The notes: generated by a model from the sequence alone, not told the origin. A stretch of 64,000 bases of DNA from Planctomycetaceae bacterium (GCA_021732975.1 JAKFWC010000010.1:62001-126000); one strand, 5' to 3'. Positions 44,709 through 54,440 are shown, numbered from the stretch's first letter. Translations and numbers: made by a program.

Positions 44709-45380
44709 TCATGCGAGCTTGTCTGGCTTGTGGATGACAAGTGCGTGGCGGCTGAACGAGATGATTCCCTCGCTTTGTAATTGCCCCATCGCGATCGTGA
44801 CAGATTCTCTCGCCGCACCGATCTGCCCAGCCAACTCCTGGTGAGAAAGGTGTCGATGAACAACGACTCCGTCGTCCGTGATCGTCCCGTATTGTGCGGC
44901 AAGGTCGGCTAACAACTGAGCAAGACGATAGCGCAGCGAGCGAACCAGGAGGCTTTTGATGCGGCGTTCTGCCTGCTGTCGGCGGACACTGATCATCTGC
45001 GTCAATCTGAGTAAGAGTTGATGATCGTCGCGGAGCAATTGTCGGACAGCATCGGCTCGAATCGCGAGAATTGTCGAGTCCTGCACCGCTTCGACATCAT
45101 CATTCTGGAATTCCGGAGTGAACAACAGGAGTTCGCCGAAGACTTGGCCGGGCTCAATGAATTCAAGAATGCTTTCCTTGCCGGGTTCTGTGATATGGGA
45201 TCGCTTGGCGCGCCCAGAGCCGAGCAAGAACACGGCGTCGACGTTCTCCCCCGTCGAGCAGACGCGAGATCCAAGGACACAGTCCCGGATCGCGCACTGA
45301 CGACTGAGGCAACTAATCTGATGACGAGTTAAAGGCGTGAATAGCGGGCATCGTTCCAGAAACCACGCCGCCTGCGACAT
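44709..45380 (-). CDS. Crp/Fnr-family transcription regulator
   Basis: 223 residues from the ATG at 45380. The cyclic nucleotide-binding-like barrel reads VCSTGENVDAVFLLGSGRAK and ILEFIEPGQVFGELLLFTPE, followed by the long dimer helix and a winged helix LSHQELAGQIGAARESVTIA, MGQLQSEGIISFSRHALVIH. The N-terminal Cys residues (CPLF, SCLSRQC, IRDC) could hold an Fe-S cluster as in FNR, though the spacing does not match exactly. It is divergent from the bufferin cluster across about 345 bp and may regulate it. A similar regulator lies at 48233-48994. Confidence 0.9.
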   Translation of the reverse strand: MSQAAWFLERCPLFTPLTRHQISCLSRQCAIRDCVLGSRVCSTGENVDAVFLLGSGRAKRSHITEPGKESILEFIEPGQVFGELLLFTPEFQNDDVEAVQDSTILAIRADAVRQLLRDDHQLLLRLTQMISVRRQQAERRIKSLLVRSLRYRLAQLLADLAAQYGTITDDGVVVHRHLSHQELAGQIGAARESVTIAMGQLQSEGIISFSRHALVIHKPDKLA

Positions 45381-45726
45381 CACGACACCCTGGAACGATC
45401 CCGTAAATGAAATCCAACACGGCCATCAAACGCTGGCCAACGCTCGTACAATCATATTTTGTGCTGTTGCAGGCGATTCGGCGGTTCTTTTGCCTCTCAC
45501 GACTCAGCTGGCCACACAACGCCTCGTCCGATGCAAGAGGGTGCGCTGGGCAGTTCTTCCCCTCTCTTTTCGTGATGCCACTGCGTAACACCTTATTCGA
45601 AAATCCTGCATTGAACTGTGGCCTGGCTTACAGATCGCCACCCGAAGCGAGCGCTAGACTGTTTATCGAGGCGAATCGCGTTGATGCCGCCAAGAAGAAT
45701 CCTCTGATGTCACAAGGAATGAATGC
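45381..45726. other. Divergent intergenic region between the Crp/Fnr gene and bufA
   Basis: 346 bp. It must hold promoters for both directions. No Crp/Fnr-type palindrome stands out by eye and no coding frame is convincing. Confidence 0.4.
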
Positions 45727-46155
45727 ATGTTGGACCATAACGTTGACCGCCGGAATTTCACCCGCCTGGCCGCCGCCGCACTCGGGGGGATTGTAGTGGG
45801 AGCATCCGTCGTTCGGGCGGAAGACAAGAAGGATGCGGAAAGCCTGCTGCTGAAGGAACCGCACGTCTGTCGCGGCCTCAATGCCTGCAAGGGGATTGGC
45901 GCAGGGAAGAAGAATGATTGCGCGGGAACGGGTGCCTGCGCCACAGCGAAGCATCACGACTGCAAAGGCCTCAACGAGTGTAAAGGTCAGAGTGGCTGCG
46001 GCGCGAAGCCTGGTGAAAATGCTTGCAAAGGGATGGGTGAGTGCGCGGTTCCTTTGAGCGAGAAGGCCTGGAAGACCGCCCGCAAGAACTATGAAACGGC
46101 CATGACGAAGGCCGGAAAGAAATTTGGCGAAGCGCCGAAGCCGAAGAAGAGCTGA
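45727..46155 (+). CDS. bufA: Bufferin-type Cys-rich precursor peptide (BufA2-like), Tat-exported
   Basis: 142 residues; AAGGAATG upstream. The N-terminus carries a twin-arginine signal (DRRNFTRLAAAALGGIVVGA, Arg8-Arg9). The mature part has nine Cys, six of them in C-(K/R/A)-G motifs: HVCRGLNACKGIGAG, DCAGTGACATAKHHDCKGLN, ECKGQSGCG, NACKGMGECAVP. The tail is Lys/Ala-rich. This pattern, followed by DUF692 and DUF2063 genes, matches bufferin-type RiPPs, in which an MNIO enzyme modifies Cys residues and the product binds copper. The modification of this peptide is inferred. A strong hairpin follows the gene. Confidence 0.8.
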   Translation: MLDHNVDRRNFTRLAAAALGGIVVGASVVRAEDKKDAESLLLKEPHVCRGLNACKGIGAGKKNDCAGTGACATAKHHDCKGLNECKGQSGCGAKPGENACKGMGECAVPLSEKAWKTARKNYETAMTKAGKKFGEAPKPKKS

Positions 46156-46195
46156 GCTGAATTGTCCTTCGAGGGTTCGGCCGATCTTCGGTGAG

Positions 46196-46240
46196 GCCTG
46201 CGGCGTCGGCGCTCGGGAGAGCGACGCCGCAGGCTGTCTT
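46196..46240 (+). terminator. Hairpin between bufA and bufB, partial terminator
   Basis: GCCTGCGGCGTCG (46196-46208) and CGACGCCGCAGGC (46222-46234) form a perfect 13-bp stem with a 13-base loop, followed by TGTCTT. It sits in the 104-bp gap between the peptide and enzyme genes and could let the peptide mRNA outnumber the enzyme mRNA. Confidence 0.65.
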
Positions 46241-46259
46241 AACTTCTTGAGGGCCCACG

Positions 46260-47177
46260 ATGATCAAGGAACGTCTCGGACTGCCGCACTTGGGTTATGG
46301 TGTGGGACTGCGTACCCAGCACTTCCCGTATTTACTCGCGCAACCAGCACGAGTCGACTGGTTTGAAATTATCTCCGAAAACTTTATCGATTCCGGGGGA
46401 CGGCCTCGCTATGTCCTACATCAATTGGCGGAGCGCTATCCCATTGTGATGCACGGCGTTTCAATGTCGATCGGGAGCACGGACCCGCTGAACCGAAACT
46501 ATGTGCAGCGAGTGAAACGGCTGGCTGATGAAATTCAAGCCGTGTGGGTCTCAGATCACCTTTGCTGGACCGGTGTGGCTGGCGTGAACACTCATGATTT
46601 GCTGCCGCTGCCTTTGAATGAAGAGTCGTTGCGACATGTCGTAAAACGGGTGGCGACCGTGCAGGATCTACTGGAACGGCCGCTGATTCTGGAAAACCCG
46701 AGTTCGTACGTGACTTTTGCCGCGTCCACGATGCCGGAACACGAGTTTCTGGCACAACTTTGTCACGAATCGGGTTGCGGCTTGTTGCTCGATGTCAACA
46801 ATGTCTACGTGTCGAGTGTGAATCACGAATTCGACCCAGTTGAATACATTCGCGGCATTCCCGCAAATCATGTGGTTCAGTTCCATTTGGCGGGCCACAC
46901 AAATTGTGGGACACACTTGATTGATACGCACGATGGTCCCGTGATCGATCCGGTTTGGGAATTGTATCGTTTGGCTGTCCGACACACAGGGAGCGTATCC
47001 ACGCTGCTGGAATGGGATGCTCAGATCCCCGAATTTCCGGTTCTCGAAGCCGAGATCAACAAAGCGCGCGCTGCATTTGCGGGGCGAAATGAGCCCCAGA
47101 CGTTCGAACTTCCGTCGAGGCGAATGGAAGCGCCGATACCGCATCCGGCACTGGTTGCCCTGGTGGAGGTGGAATGA
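46260..47177 (+). CDS. bufB: DUF692 multinuclear iron oxidative enzyme (MNIO), BufB-like
   Basis: 305 residues. The TIM-barrel DUF692 motifs are all visible: [95 protein letters not shown] and [11 protein letters not shown]. These contain the His, Asp, Glu and Asn residues that bind the iron cluster in MNIO enzymes. The family converts Cys in precursor peptides to oxazolone or thiooxazole-type groups. Translation is coupled to the DUF2063 gene (ATGA). The expected substrate is the CKG-repeat peptide just upstream. A fragment of a second DUF692 gene lies at 37857. Confidence 0.93.
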   Translation: MIKERLGLPHLGYGVGLRTQHFPYLLAQPARVDWFEIISENFIDSGGRPRYVLHQLAERYPIVMHGVSMSIGSTDPLNRNYVQRVKRLADEIQAVWVSDHLCWTGVAGVNTHDLLPLPLNEESLRHVVKRVATVQDLLERPLILENPSSYVTFAASTMPEHEFLAQLCHESGCGLLLDVNNVYVSSVNHEFDPVEYIRGIPANHVVQFHLAGHTNCGTHLIDTHDGPVIDPVWELYRLAVRHTGSVSTLLEWDAQIPEFPVLEAEINKARAAFAGRNEPQTFELPSRRMEAPIPHPALVALVEVE

Positions 47178-48046
47178 CCGTTTTGCCGGATCATTCACTG
47201 CCAACGATTCAACACTGGATGCAAGCAGTCATTCAACACCCAAATGGCGTCGAAGCCGGCGTCGCAGCCCAGGCCTGCCTGTCAGTAACGGTAGAAACTC
47301 TGGAAACGGTTGTTCCTCGCACATCGCTGCAAACGAGCACACAACGCTTGCAGATCTATGCGGATGCTTACTTTGCCCGCCTCCTCGAAGTCTTGCGGAG
47401 TGAATTCCCGGCGCTCGCCCATGCGCTGGGTGAAGAACTATTTGCGGAGTTTGTCGCCGGCTATCTCCAGGACTATCCCGCATCGAGTTATACCTTGAGC
47501 GACCTGGGGGCCAAATTCCCGGAGCACTTGGTCGCCACGCGACCGCCGCGTGAGGCCGATGAGCCCGACTGGGCCGATTTTCTGATCGACTGTTGCCGTT
47601 TGGAACGGTTGTATGCGGAAGTCTTTGACGGACCAGGACCAGAGTTTTGGTTCGACACGGCGATTCAACCGGACTGGGCAAACATTGATCCCGGCGAATT
47701 TGCTGCGTCGCGGTTGGTTCTGGCACCTTGGGTACGATTGATCGCCCTCCGTTATCCGGTGCACGAGTACATTTCGGCGACCCGCCGCCAAGAATCGCCC
47801 CAGATTCCGGCACCACGGGCGACGTGGCTGGTAGTCAGTCGACGCGAATACGTGGTCCGCCGTGCGCCGGTGCCGTCTGCGGAATTCTATCTGTTGACAG
47901 CCCTGCGTTCCGGAGTTCCTGTCGGTACTGCGTTGGCATCGCTGGCCGCTTCGGACGGTGGCGATGACATCACTGTAGACGCAGTCGAGGGGTGGTTCGC
48001 CGCTTGGGCGGCGGCCGGGTACCTGGAAGGATGGACGGACCCATAA
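47174..48046 (+). CDS. bufC: DUF2063 (BufC/HvfC-like) partner of the MNIO enzyme
   Basis: 290 residues, overlapping bufB by four bases. The N-terminal DUF2063 region reads [40 protein letters not shown] and [20 protein letters not shown]. The C-terminal domain has [37 protein letters not shown] and [14 protein letters not shown]. Proteins of this type recruit the precursor peptide for the MNIO enzyme in bufferin and related systems. A degraded paralogue with a stop codon lies at 13711-14076. Confidence 0.9.
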   Translation: MTVLPDHSLPTIQHWMQAVIQHPNGVEAGVAAQACLSVTVETLETVVPRTSLQTSTQRLQIYADAYFARLLEVLRSEFPALAHALGEELFAEFVAGYLQDYPASSYTLSDLGAKFPEHLVATRPPREADEPDWADFLIDCCRLERLYAEVFDGPGPEFWFDTAIQPDWANIDPGEFAASRLVLAPWVRLIALRYPVHEYISATRRQESPQIPAPRATWLVVSRREYVVRRAPVPSAEFYLLTALRSGVPVGTALASLAASDGGDDITVDAVEGWFAAWAAAGYLEGWTDP

Positions 48047-48232
48047 AAATGGATGCGATGGTGGTCAACTTTGGGCATGGTCCGGTGGTCAATCGATCTC
48101 GGCGATGGCAATCCGATAGGCACGGGGATGGGACGTGAGTACAATCGCACACATATGCGAATTGATCTTGCGGGATGACGCGCCGTCGGCACGTCGCGAA
48201 GCTGCCCTGCCGTCCGACTGCTAGGGACGCCG

Positions 48233-48994
48233 ATGGACGAGCGTCTGTGGATACTCAAGCGTTGTCCGCTGTTCGAAGCGCTGAATGCGGCCCAATTGGG
48301 CCTGCTGGAACGGCGGGCTAAGATGCGGACATTCGTTAAAAAGAATTTGGTCTACCTTCCGTCCGATAGCGCTGACGGCGTTTTTTTTCTCGCTGAAGGG
48401 CGGATTCAGCTCAGCAGCTACACCGCTGAAGGCAAACAGACGGTGTTGGGATTCATCGAACCAGGTGAAATCTTCGGTGAATTAGCGCTCATCCATTTTG
48501 GTGTCAGGGAAGAGCATGCTGAAGCCATCACAAAATCGCTGGTGATCTGGATTCCTGCGAGCGACATGAAGAGTGTCATGGAACAATCTGCCGCTCTTGC
48601 GTTCGGCATGACTCGACTTATGGGCCTCCGACGACAACGAATCGAACGTCGTCTGAAGAACCTGATGTTCCGGAGCACCCGGGACCGGATCCTGCATCTA
48701 TTGTGCGAACTGGCGGAACAATACGGCCGGCGCGATCCGGCAGGCGTCCTGATTGGCATTCCACTTTCACATCAGGATGTCGCCAACCTGATTGGCAGTA
48801 CCCGTGAAACCGTGACCACACTCTTGGGTGAGATGCAAGACGAAGGTCTCATTAGCGTCGGTCGGAAGCGGATCCTGGTCCGCAATCCTCAACGGCTGGC
48901 CAAACTCGCCGAAGCGGTTGGACACGCATGCGATCCCTTGCCGGACGCTCCAATAGGCAACGGGCGGATTCCTGCACCGCTGCCGACATCCTGA
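48233..48994 (+). CDS. Crp/Fnr-family transcription regulator
   Basis: 253 residues. The barrel domain (LVYLPSDSADGVFFLAEGRI, VLGFIEPGEIFGELALIHFG), the long helix RQRIERRLKNLMFRSTRDRI and the winged helix LSHQDVANLIGSTRETVTTL, LGEMQDEGLISVGRKRILVR make a full Crp/Fnr protein. It lacks an FNR-like N-terminal Cys set and lacks the cAMP-specific Arg-Ser pair in a form I can identify. It resembles the regulator at 44709 in layout (LERCPLF/LKRCPLF start). The two flank the bufferin genes and are likely paralogues. Confidence 0.9.
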   Translation: MDERLWILKRCPLFEALNAAQLGLLERRAKMRTFVKKNLVYLPSDSADGVFFLAEGRIQLSSYTAEGKQTVLGFIEPGEIFGELALIHFGVREEHAEAITKSLVIWIPASDMKSVMEQSAALAFGMTRLMGLRRQRIERRLKNLMFRSTRDRILHLLCELAEQYGRRDPAGVLIGIPLSHQDVANLIGSTRETVTTLLGEMQDEGLISVGRKRILVRNPQRLAKLAEAVGHACDPLPDAPIGNGRIPAPLPTS

Positions 48995-49096
48995 AAAGAC
49001 GAATAACGTAGGTTGGCTTACAGATTCTCCAAGCCCTTGCGTCGATACTGGTAATTGAAAGTAAGAGTTCCTCGGCATTTTTCTCGGACTTTGCTC

Positions 49097-49543
49097 ATGA
49101 CCACAGAGCCCAGTGCCCAAAAGACGTTTGAGAGCGAAGGCTGGGTCGATGTTCCTCCTGGTATGTTGTCGGCCTGCGCGCAGCGGAAGCGACGGCGAAC
49201 ACGCTTGCGCCAGGCAACAGCGGTGGCGGGCCTCGTTGCCATCTTCGCGGTCGGGATTGGTTTTGGAGTGACGGCGAGTGACTACTGGAGTCGACCATCC
49301 GAAATGAATTTCGGCGGCATTACCTGTCGCGAAGTGCAGGAGTTACTGCCAAAGGTGGCCGCGATGGAAAAGTTACCTGCCGAACAGCTTGCGAAGGTCC
49401 ACGCCCATGTGGCGCAGTGCCCGCATTGCCAGCGAATGCGCGAGAAGATGATGTCTCGACAGAGAATTTCAGCCGTACAAAGACCAAGCGGCACCCAGCA
49501 GGCGACAGCGGCTCTGAACAAGAATTTCGTTGCGTCCCTCTAA
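49097..49543 (+). CDS. Membrane protein with C-terminal zinc-finger motif, anti-sigma-like
   Basis: 148 residues from the ATG at 49097. One membrane helix (TAVAGLVAIFAVGIGFGVTA, about residues 41-60) follows a basic stretch RKRRRTRLRQ. The C-terminal part has CREVQELLPKVA and HAHVAQCPHCQRMREKM, giving His-x3-Cys-x2-Cys. The topology differs from classic anti-sigma factors (zinc site after, not before, the helix), and no sigma factor gene is adjacent. It could bind metal or a protein partner; function unknown. Confidence 0.6.
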   Translation: MTTEPSAQKTFESEGWVDVPPGMLSACAQRKRRRTRLRQATAVAGLVAIFAVGIGFGVTASDYWSRPSEMNFGGITCREVQELLPKVAAMEKLPAEQLAKVHAHVAQCPHCQRMREKMMSRQRISAVQRPSGTQQATAALNKNFVASL

Positions 49544-49721
49544 ATAGCTCCACACTGAATGAGAAGCGCAGCCGAGCACGGATCGATTGATTTCAGCTTG
49601 TAACTCTCAACATGCACCTGTTCTCGCGCTTCGCTGATGGCGTGGTTCTATTTAGCCGTGAACGGTTCCGAACTCTGAGAGCCCGCACACGTCCCCACTT
49701 TCACGCGGAGAGCGTCGACGC

Positions 49722-50492
49722 TCAGGAGCGCTGGACGATGTCAATGTCCTTCTCGGGCGTAGGATGCCTGCTGTGGCTTCGAGTTTGACAAGCGTATTTG
49801 GCGATCGTGGACAAAATCTTGATACCGGCCCGGAAGGTTCCGGAGATTGTGCCGCTGATCTTGCTGACTCCGATCCGTCTGCGATAGGACACCGGGACTT
49901 CCTGAATGCGCAAACCCGCTTCGACGGCTTTGATCTGCATTTCGATTGTCCAGCCAAAATCCACGTCCTGCATCCCCAATTTGGATAATTCGCTGTAGCG
50001 AATAGCGCGAAATGGTCCTAAGTCGGTGAATTTTGCGCCCCAGATCCACCGCATCAACGTGCAAGCAAGCCAGTTACCGTAACGGCTTTGCGGTGGCATT
50101 GCACCGAATTCGCGTCGACCGCGCAGCCGCGAACCCAAGACGAAGTCGGCCTCACCGGCAAGAAGAGGGGCTAACAGAAGCGGCAGTTCGTCGGGATGGT
50201 CGCTGTAATCGGCGTCCAAAAAGACCACGATCTCCGGTGCCGGTTGCCCCGCGGCGATTCCGGTCTGGATTTCCGCCAAGCCCCGTAGGCATGCGGAGCC
50301 GTAGCCTCGTCGTTCTTCGGTAATGCAGTGCGCGCCGCCGGCAACGGCCACTTCCGCCGTGCGGTCACACGACGCGTTGTTGACCACCATGATTTGATCG
50401 ACCGGCGGGAGGTCGCGTAGGACCAACGGTAGCGATTGCTCTTCATTCCACGCTGGAATGACAACCACCACGCCAGCGAATTTCGTAGACAT
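49722..50492 (-). CDS. GT2 glycosyltransferase (dolichyl-phosphate mannose synthase-like)
   Basis: 256 residues. The GT-A motifs are VVVVIPAWNEEQSLPLVLRD, MVVNNASCDRT, VVFLDADYSDHPDELPLLLA (the DxD), and a DPM1-like segment FTDLGPFRAIRYSELSKLGM, DFGWTIEMQIKAVEAGLRIQ, EVPVSYRRRIGVSKISGT. The RRxGxSK end is typical of the DPM/DPG synthase-like subfamily that moves a sugar to a lipid carrier. It has no membrane helices. It is a solitary gene; acceptor and donor are unknown. Confidence 0.92.
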   Translation of the reverse strand: MSTKFAGVVVVIPAWNEEQSLPLVLRDLPPVDQIMVVNNASCDRTAEVAVAGGAHCITEERRGYGSACLRGLAEIQTGIAAGQPAPEIVVFLDADYSDHPDELPLLLAPLLAGEADFVLGSRLRGRREFGAMPPQSRYGNWLACTLMRWIWGAKFTDLGPFRAIRYSELSKLGMQDVDFGWTIEMQIKAVEAGLRIQEVPVSYRRRIGVSKISGTISGTFRAGIKILSTIAKYACQTRSHSRHPTPEKDIDIVQRS

Positions 50493-50687
50493 CGATTATT
50501 TCCCTGACGGACGATCGCGAAAGATTTCCTGCTGACAACAGTTTAATCCAGGAGCATTCCCCGATCTGTGATCTGCCTTACGGACCGCCTCGTCAAAAAG
50601 TGACGATGTTCTTCCCGCGTCACTTGGTACGGCTACTGCAATGGTCAGCCGCATGAGACGCTCCTCCCTCAGTGCAAGGATGCTCGC

Positions 50688-50921
50688 ATGCCAGTCGCAG
50701 CTCATTGGACGTTTTACGCCGTTCTCGTTGGATGCAGTTTTGTCATCGGATGTGCGCATCATCGCGCCTCTCACGATAGTCAGAACGGCTTCTGCCCCAA
50801 TCCGGACGGAACGGACGCGGTCTTCGTGCCAGAGTCTCGCTATGAGCCATCGACTCCCAATGCTCCCATGCCCTATGAACCGCCCCCCGGATCGGCGTAC
50901 GGCGGGTCGGGTTCTCGCTGA
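50688..50921 (+). CDS. Small lipoprotein ending in GSGSR
   Basis: 77 residues; AAGGATG lies seven bases before the ATG. A lipobox LVGCSFVIGCAHH (Cys near residue 22) follows a short hydrophobic segment. The mature part is Pro/Ser/Glu-rich and ends PPGSAYGGSGSR. It shares the GCAHH lipobox with the lipoprotein at 39908-40132. Function unknown; see the GSG-(T/S)-R finding. Confidence 0.6.
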   Translation: MPVAAHWTFYAVLVGCSFVIGCAHHRASHDSQNGFCPNPDGTDAVFVPESRYEPSTPNAPMPYEPPPGSAYGGSGSR

Positions 50922-51003
50922 CTCCGAAACCCGCGTGCGGCTTTTGTAGAGCCGCCACGAGGGATTCGTTGCATAAGGGCATTCTGGAAATGGAGCGAGT
51001 TCG

Positions 51004-54000
51004 ATGCTGTGGACGTGGCTGCAAGATTGGTGGTCGAGCATTCGTCGGAGACGGATCATTCTCCCACGACCGCCCGCCGGTCGTCGCTCGCCGGCGTCAG
51101 CTCCAGTGATGATTGAATATCTAGAATCGCGGGAATTGTTGGCCGGCGGTGCGGTGAACCCATCCACCAGCGCGGCGGACCTGGGTGTGATCCAGCTGGA
51201 CACCGTTACCGGAGCTTGGCAGGCCTCGCGGTATGACGGATCGCAATTCAATCAAGAAACGATCGTCACCTGGGAATCGCCGTTGGCAGAGATTGAGCCT
51301 GTTTATGGTGACTTGTGGGGAACTGGCCTACAGGAACGAATTCAGTTTGACGCCGCTACGGGTGATTTCAACGCCGAATGGAAATCAGGATCGGGGATCG
51401 CGACAGGAACTATCGCTTCCTGGGTTCCGGGAATGGACCTGCAATCTCTGACTGTGCAGGACCTGAATCATGATGGCCGCGACGACATTCTCGCCCTGGA
51501 CCGCAATACCGGACGGTGGGCGGCGTCGACTTCGCAAGCGACTGGCGGGTATTCCACGCGTTTCATTGGTGCCTGGCAGATGGGAGTGAACTGGCAGAAC
51601 ATCTCGATTGCCGACCTGAACGCCGACGGTTATGACGACGTGATCGCATTGAATCCGGAGACGAATACGTGGAATGGGCTGCTGGGTAAGCCAGACAGTT
51701 TCCTATCGACTTCTTTCGTCAGCCCGGTAGCCAGCGGCAACGTTGCGAGTGTCGCTGTCGATCGCTTTGACGGTGCTGCGGGTGCGGACATCCTGATCCG
51801 CGATACGGTTTCCGGAAATTGGACCAAGGTGTCCTACGTTTCCGGAAGATTTATCTTTAAGAGTGTGGGGAATTGGTCGCCCGGCAGCACGTGGGTGGAT
51901 ATCAATACAATCGACTTCTGGGGGACAGGACGCGAAGCCGTCATCGGTCGAAATGCCGAGACAAACGAATGGCGCTTGACCTGGTCATCGGGCAGCGGCT
52001 ACGCGACGGCCACCGTCTCTATTTGGGGGGCTGGAGCCTATGCCGATGCCCAGGTAGCGGACCTCCAACAGGATGGGCGTGAAGACTTAATCGCTCGGCA
52101 AGTGGCGACCGGGAAATGGTTCTCACTGGAGTCTTCACCCGCCAGCATTCAGACAGAATTCATCGGGGCGTGGCAACCGAACGCAACCTACACCAAGGTC
52201 TGGCATGGCGATTTCAACGGCGACTCGAAGGTCGACCTGATCGGGCTCGATTCCAGCAAGCAGACTTGGCAGGGACTGCTATCCGCATCCTCCGCCAGTT
52301 ACACAGTGCAGACGTACGCCAATCCGGAATTCGGATTCAACGCCACCAATCTGGCGATGGGCGACTTCGATGCCGATGGTCGCCTGGACCTCATCGGACG
52401 CGGAACCGGAACGGACAACTGGCAAACGCTCTCTGTCGCCAATGGTCAACTGGTGGCGAGCCGCTTCGACACTTGGACAGCTTACGGCACGACTTGGAGC
52501 GACCAACTCGTTATCGATTTCAACGGCGATGGGGACACCGATCTGCTAGCCCGCGATGCTACCACGGGCGATTGGTGGCTGACGACGTTTGCGGCATCGA
52601 CGCCCATGACATCGAAAGTCGCGAACTGGAATCCCGCAGCGACGTGGCAGGCCATGCAGACCATCGATTTCGATGACAACGGGACGATCGACATCATCGC
52701 ACGCAACACCACGACGGGAGATTGGCAACTCTTGCGCTCGGTGAACGGAGTGATCACTTCCACGGTGATCGGCAATTGGTCGACCGCCATCACCTGGACC
52801 GACTTTCAAGTCGTTGATCTGTTCGGCAACGGCCGGCCGATGATCGTGGCGCGGAACGCGGCCACGAACGCCTGGCAGGGACTGTGGAGTGTCGGCGAGG
52901 GCTTCTCAACCGCCAACCTGCGGGGAATGGCGGCGGGACGGACTTACGTTGACACGCGTGTCGTGGGCTTCTTCGGTGACGGTCGCGAGGCGGTTGTCAC
53001 ACGGGATGCCCAGACGGGCACGTGGTATGCCATATGGTACGGTTCCTACCGTTTCAACTTGACGCCGCTCGGAACATGGAATCCCGGCGGGTCATGGGAA
53101 GCCGTGACCGTGGCGGATTTGGAAGGGAATGGTCACGAAGCCCTTTACGGCCATGATGTCGTCTCCGGGCAATGGTGGCGGCTGGGATTTGATGGCGTCA
53201 ACGCGTCACAAGCGGTCGTAGCCACGACGACGACCAATACCGCGATGCAGCTCACTTCGGTCGGCCATTTTCTGAATGCCAAACAAGATGTCATCCTCGC
53301 TCGCAATGCCCTCACCGGAAATTGGCAACGGTTGTCCTTTAATGATGTCAACTATCAGCTCGGAGACCTCGGGATCTGGTCGGAAACCGCGACGTGGACC
53401 ACGACTGCAGTCGGCGACTTCAACCGCGACGGGATCGCCGATCTCTTTGGAGGAGCGACAGCGCAATCAGCCTGGAGTACCCGCACATTTGACGGAACGA
53501 CCTTTTCAAAGGTCGCGGCCGGATCGCTAACGGTGGCAGCGAAAGTCGTCGACATTCCAGGGGCATCGAACCTGACGTTACGGGCGATCATCCTGCACGA
53601 TCTGCCCGGTTTGCAAGCAGCAATCACGAATGGCGACCAACGAACGACGGTACGGCTCTTGCGACACTGGGTTGGCAATGCCGCCGACTCGGCGCTCTTC
53701 AGTAACCCATTTTTATGGGATGCACCAAACGCCGCCATCAGCTATTTTGGCAGTTATGTCCCGAATCACGCGGGTTCATCGTGCGGTGGATTTAGCGACT
53801 TCTATTCGCAGGTGCTGGCGATTTTCGGTATTGATTCGCTGACAGTCAGTTTCGGAGACATCGCGGCGGATTTAATCCACACGACAGTCATTGTGCCGAT
53901 TTGGGAGCACGGAGCCTGGAGCTTTGAAATGTTCGATCCGACGTTCAACGGGACTCCGATCGACATTGCGACCCAACAACCAGTCTCGTATTTGGACATC

Positions 54001-54360
54001 ATTGCTGCCGTGCAGGCGGGTGACACATCGCAACTTGGCATCGAGCAAGGGGCGAATGATAACCGCGAGTTCCTTTCGCGAGCGGAAGTCCAGTCACCGC
54101 TGCTCACGCTCGAAAAGGTCGAAGACGGCATCAACGTGTACCGATGGGCGGACTACGGTCTGGACGACTACCTGACCACTTACGAACCCAGTTTCGCCGC
54201 GAACGGTTACTCGTCTGGAAACGCCGGGTTCTTCCAACTGATGCCACAGGTATTGGAAGTTTTTTCCACAAACGGCTCAGGAGATCCTTCTGTCGCGGCA
54301 TCGCAACAGTCTGCCTTCATGTCAGGACTGGCAAATCTGGGAATCGTCGTTCCCAATTGA
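51004..54360 (+). CDS. Giant secreted FG-GAP repeat protein with transglutaminase-like C-terminal domain
   Basis: 1118 residues. The N-terminus is basic, then has YLESRELLAGG, a LEPR-XLL-like motif of planctomycete secreted proteins. Residues 60-860 are about fifteen repeats with FG-GAP/VCBS cores such as DLNHDGRDDILALDRNTGRW, DFNGDGDTDLLARDATTGDW and DFDDNGTIDIIARNTTTGDW. The C-terminal domain has a transglutaminase-like triad: Cys927 in SSCGGFSDFY, His959 in ADLIHTTVIV and Asp978 in MFDPTFNG. A papain-fold enzyme at the cell surface is inferred. Confidence 0.85.
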   Translation: MLWTWLQDWWSSIRRRRIILPRPPAGRRSPASAPVMIEYLESRELLAGGAVNPSTSAADLGVIQLDTVTGAWQASRYDGSQFNQETIVTWESPLAEIEPVYGDLWGTGLQERIQFDAATGDFNAEWKSGSGIATGTIASWVPGMDLQSLTVQDLNHDGRDDILALDRNTGRWAASTSQATGGYSTRFIGAWQMGVNWQNISIADLNADGYDDVIALNPETNTWNGLLGKPDSFLSTSFVSPVASGNVASVAVDRFDGAAGADILIRDTVSGNWTKVSYVSGRFIFKSVGNWSPGSTWVDINTIDFWGTGREAVIGRNAETNEWRLTWSSGSGYATATVSIWGAGAYADAQVADLQQDGREDLIARQVATGKWFSLESSPASIQTEFIGAWQPNATYTKVWHGDFNGDSKVDLIGLDSSKQTWQGLLSASSASYTVQTYANPEFGFNATNLAMGDFDADGRLDLIGRGTGTDNWQTLSVANGQLVASRFDTWTAYGTTWSDQLVIDFNGDGDTDLLARDATTGDWWLTTFAASTPMTSKVANWNPAATWQAMQTIDFDDNGTIDIIARNTTTGDWQLLRSVNGVITSTVIGNWSTAITWTDFQVVDLFGNGRPMIVARNAATNAWQGLWSVGEGFSTANLRGMAAGRTYVDTRVVGFFGDGREAVVTRDAQTGTWYAIWYGSYRFNLTPLGTWNPGGSWEAVTVADLEGNGHEALYGHDVVSGQWWRLGFDGVNASQAVVATTTTNTAMQLTSVGHFLNAKQDVILARNALTGNWQRLSFNDVNYQLGDLGIWSETATWTTTAVGDFNRDGIADLFGGATAQSAWSTRTFDGTTFSKVAAGSLTVAAKVVDIPGASNLTLRAIILHDLPGLQAAITNGDQRTTVRLLRHWVGNAADSALFSNPFLWDAPNAAISYFGSYVPNHAGSSCGGFSDFYSQVLAIFGIDSLTVSFGDIAADLIHTTVIVPIWEHGAWSFEMFDPTFNGTPIDIATQQPVSYLDIIAAVQAGDTSQLGIEQGANDNREFLSRAEVQSPLLTLEKVEDGINVYRWADYGLDDYLTTYEPSFAANGYSSGNAGFFQLMPQVLEVFSTNGSGDPSVAASQQSAFMSGLANLGIVVPN

Positions 54361-54440
54361 TTCCTCGCCGATAGCGCGTCTCGGACGTGACGAGGCCAAT
54401 TCCTATGCTGACACTCATCGGGGTGATGAAAAACCACACC

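Noticed and set aside
44441-44737. Plus-strand ORF after the IS
   Set aside because: It is rich in Arg/Cys in a way typical of non-coding frames, has no ribosome site, and overlaps the minus-strand split ORF.
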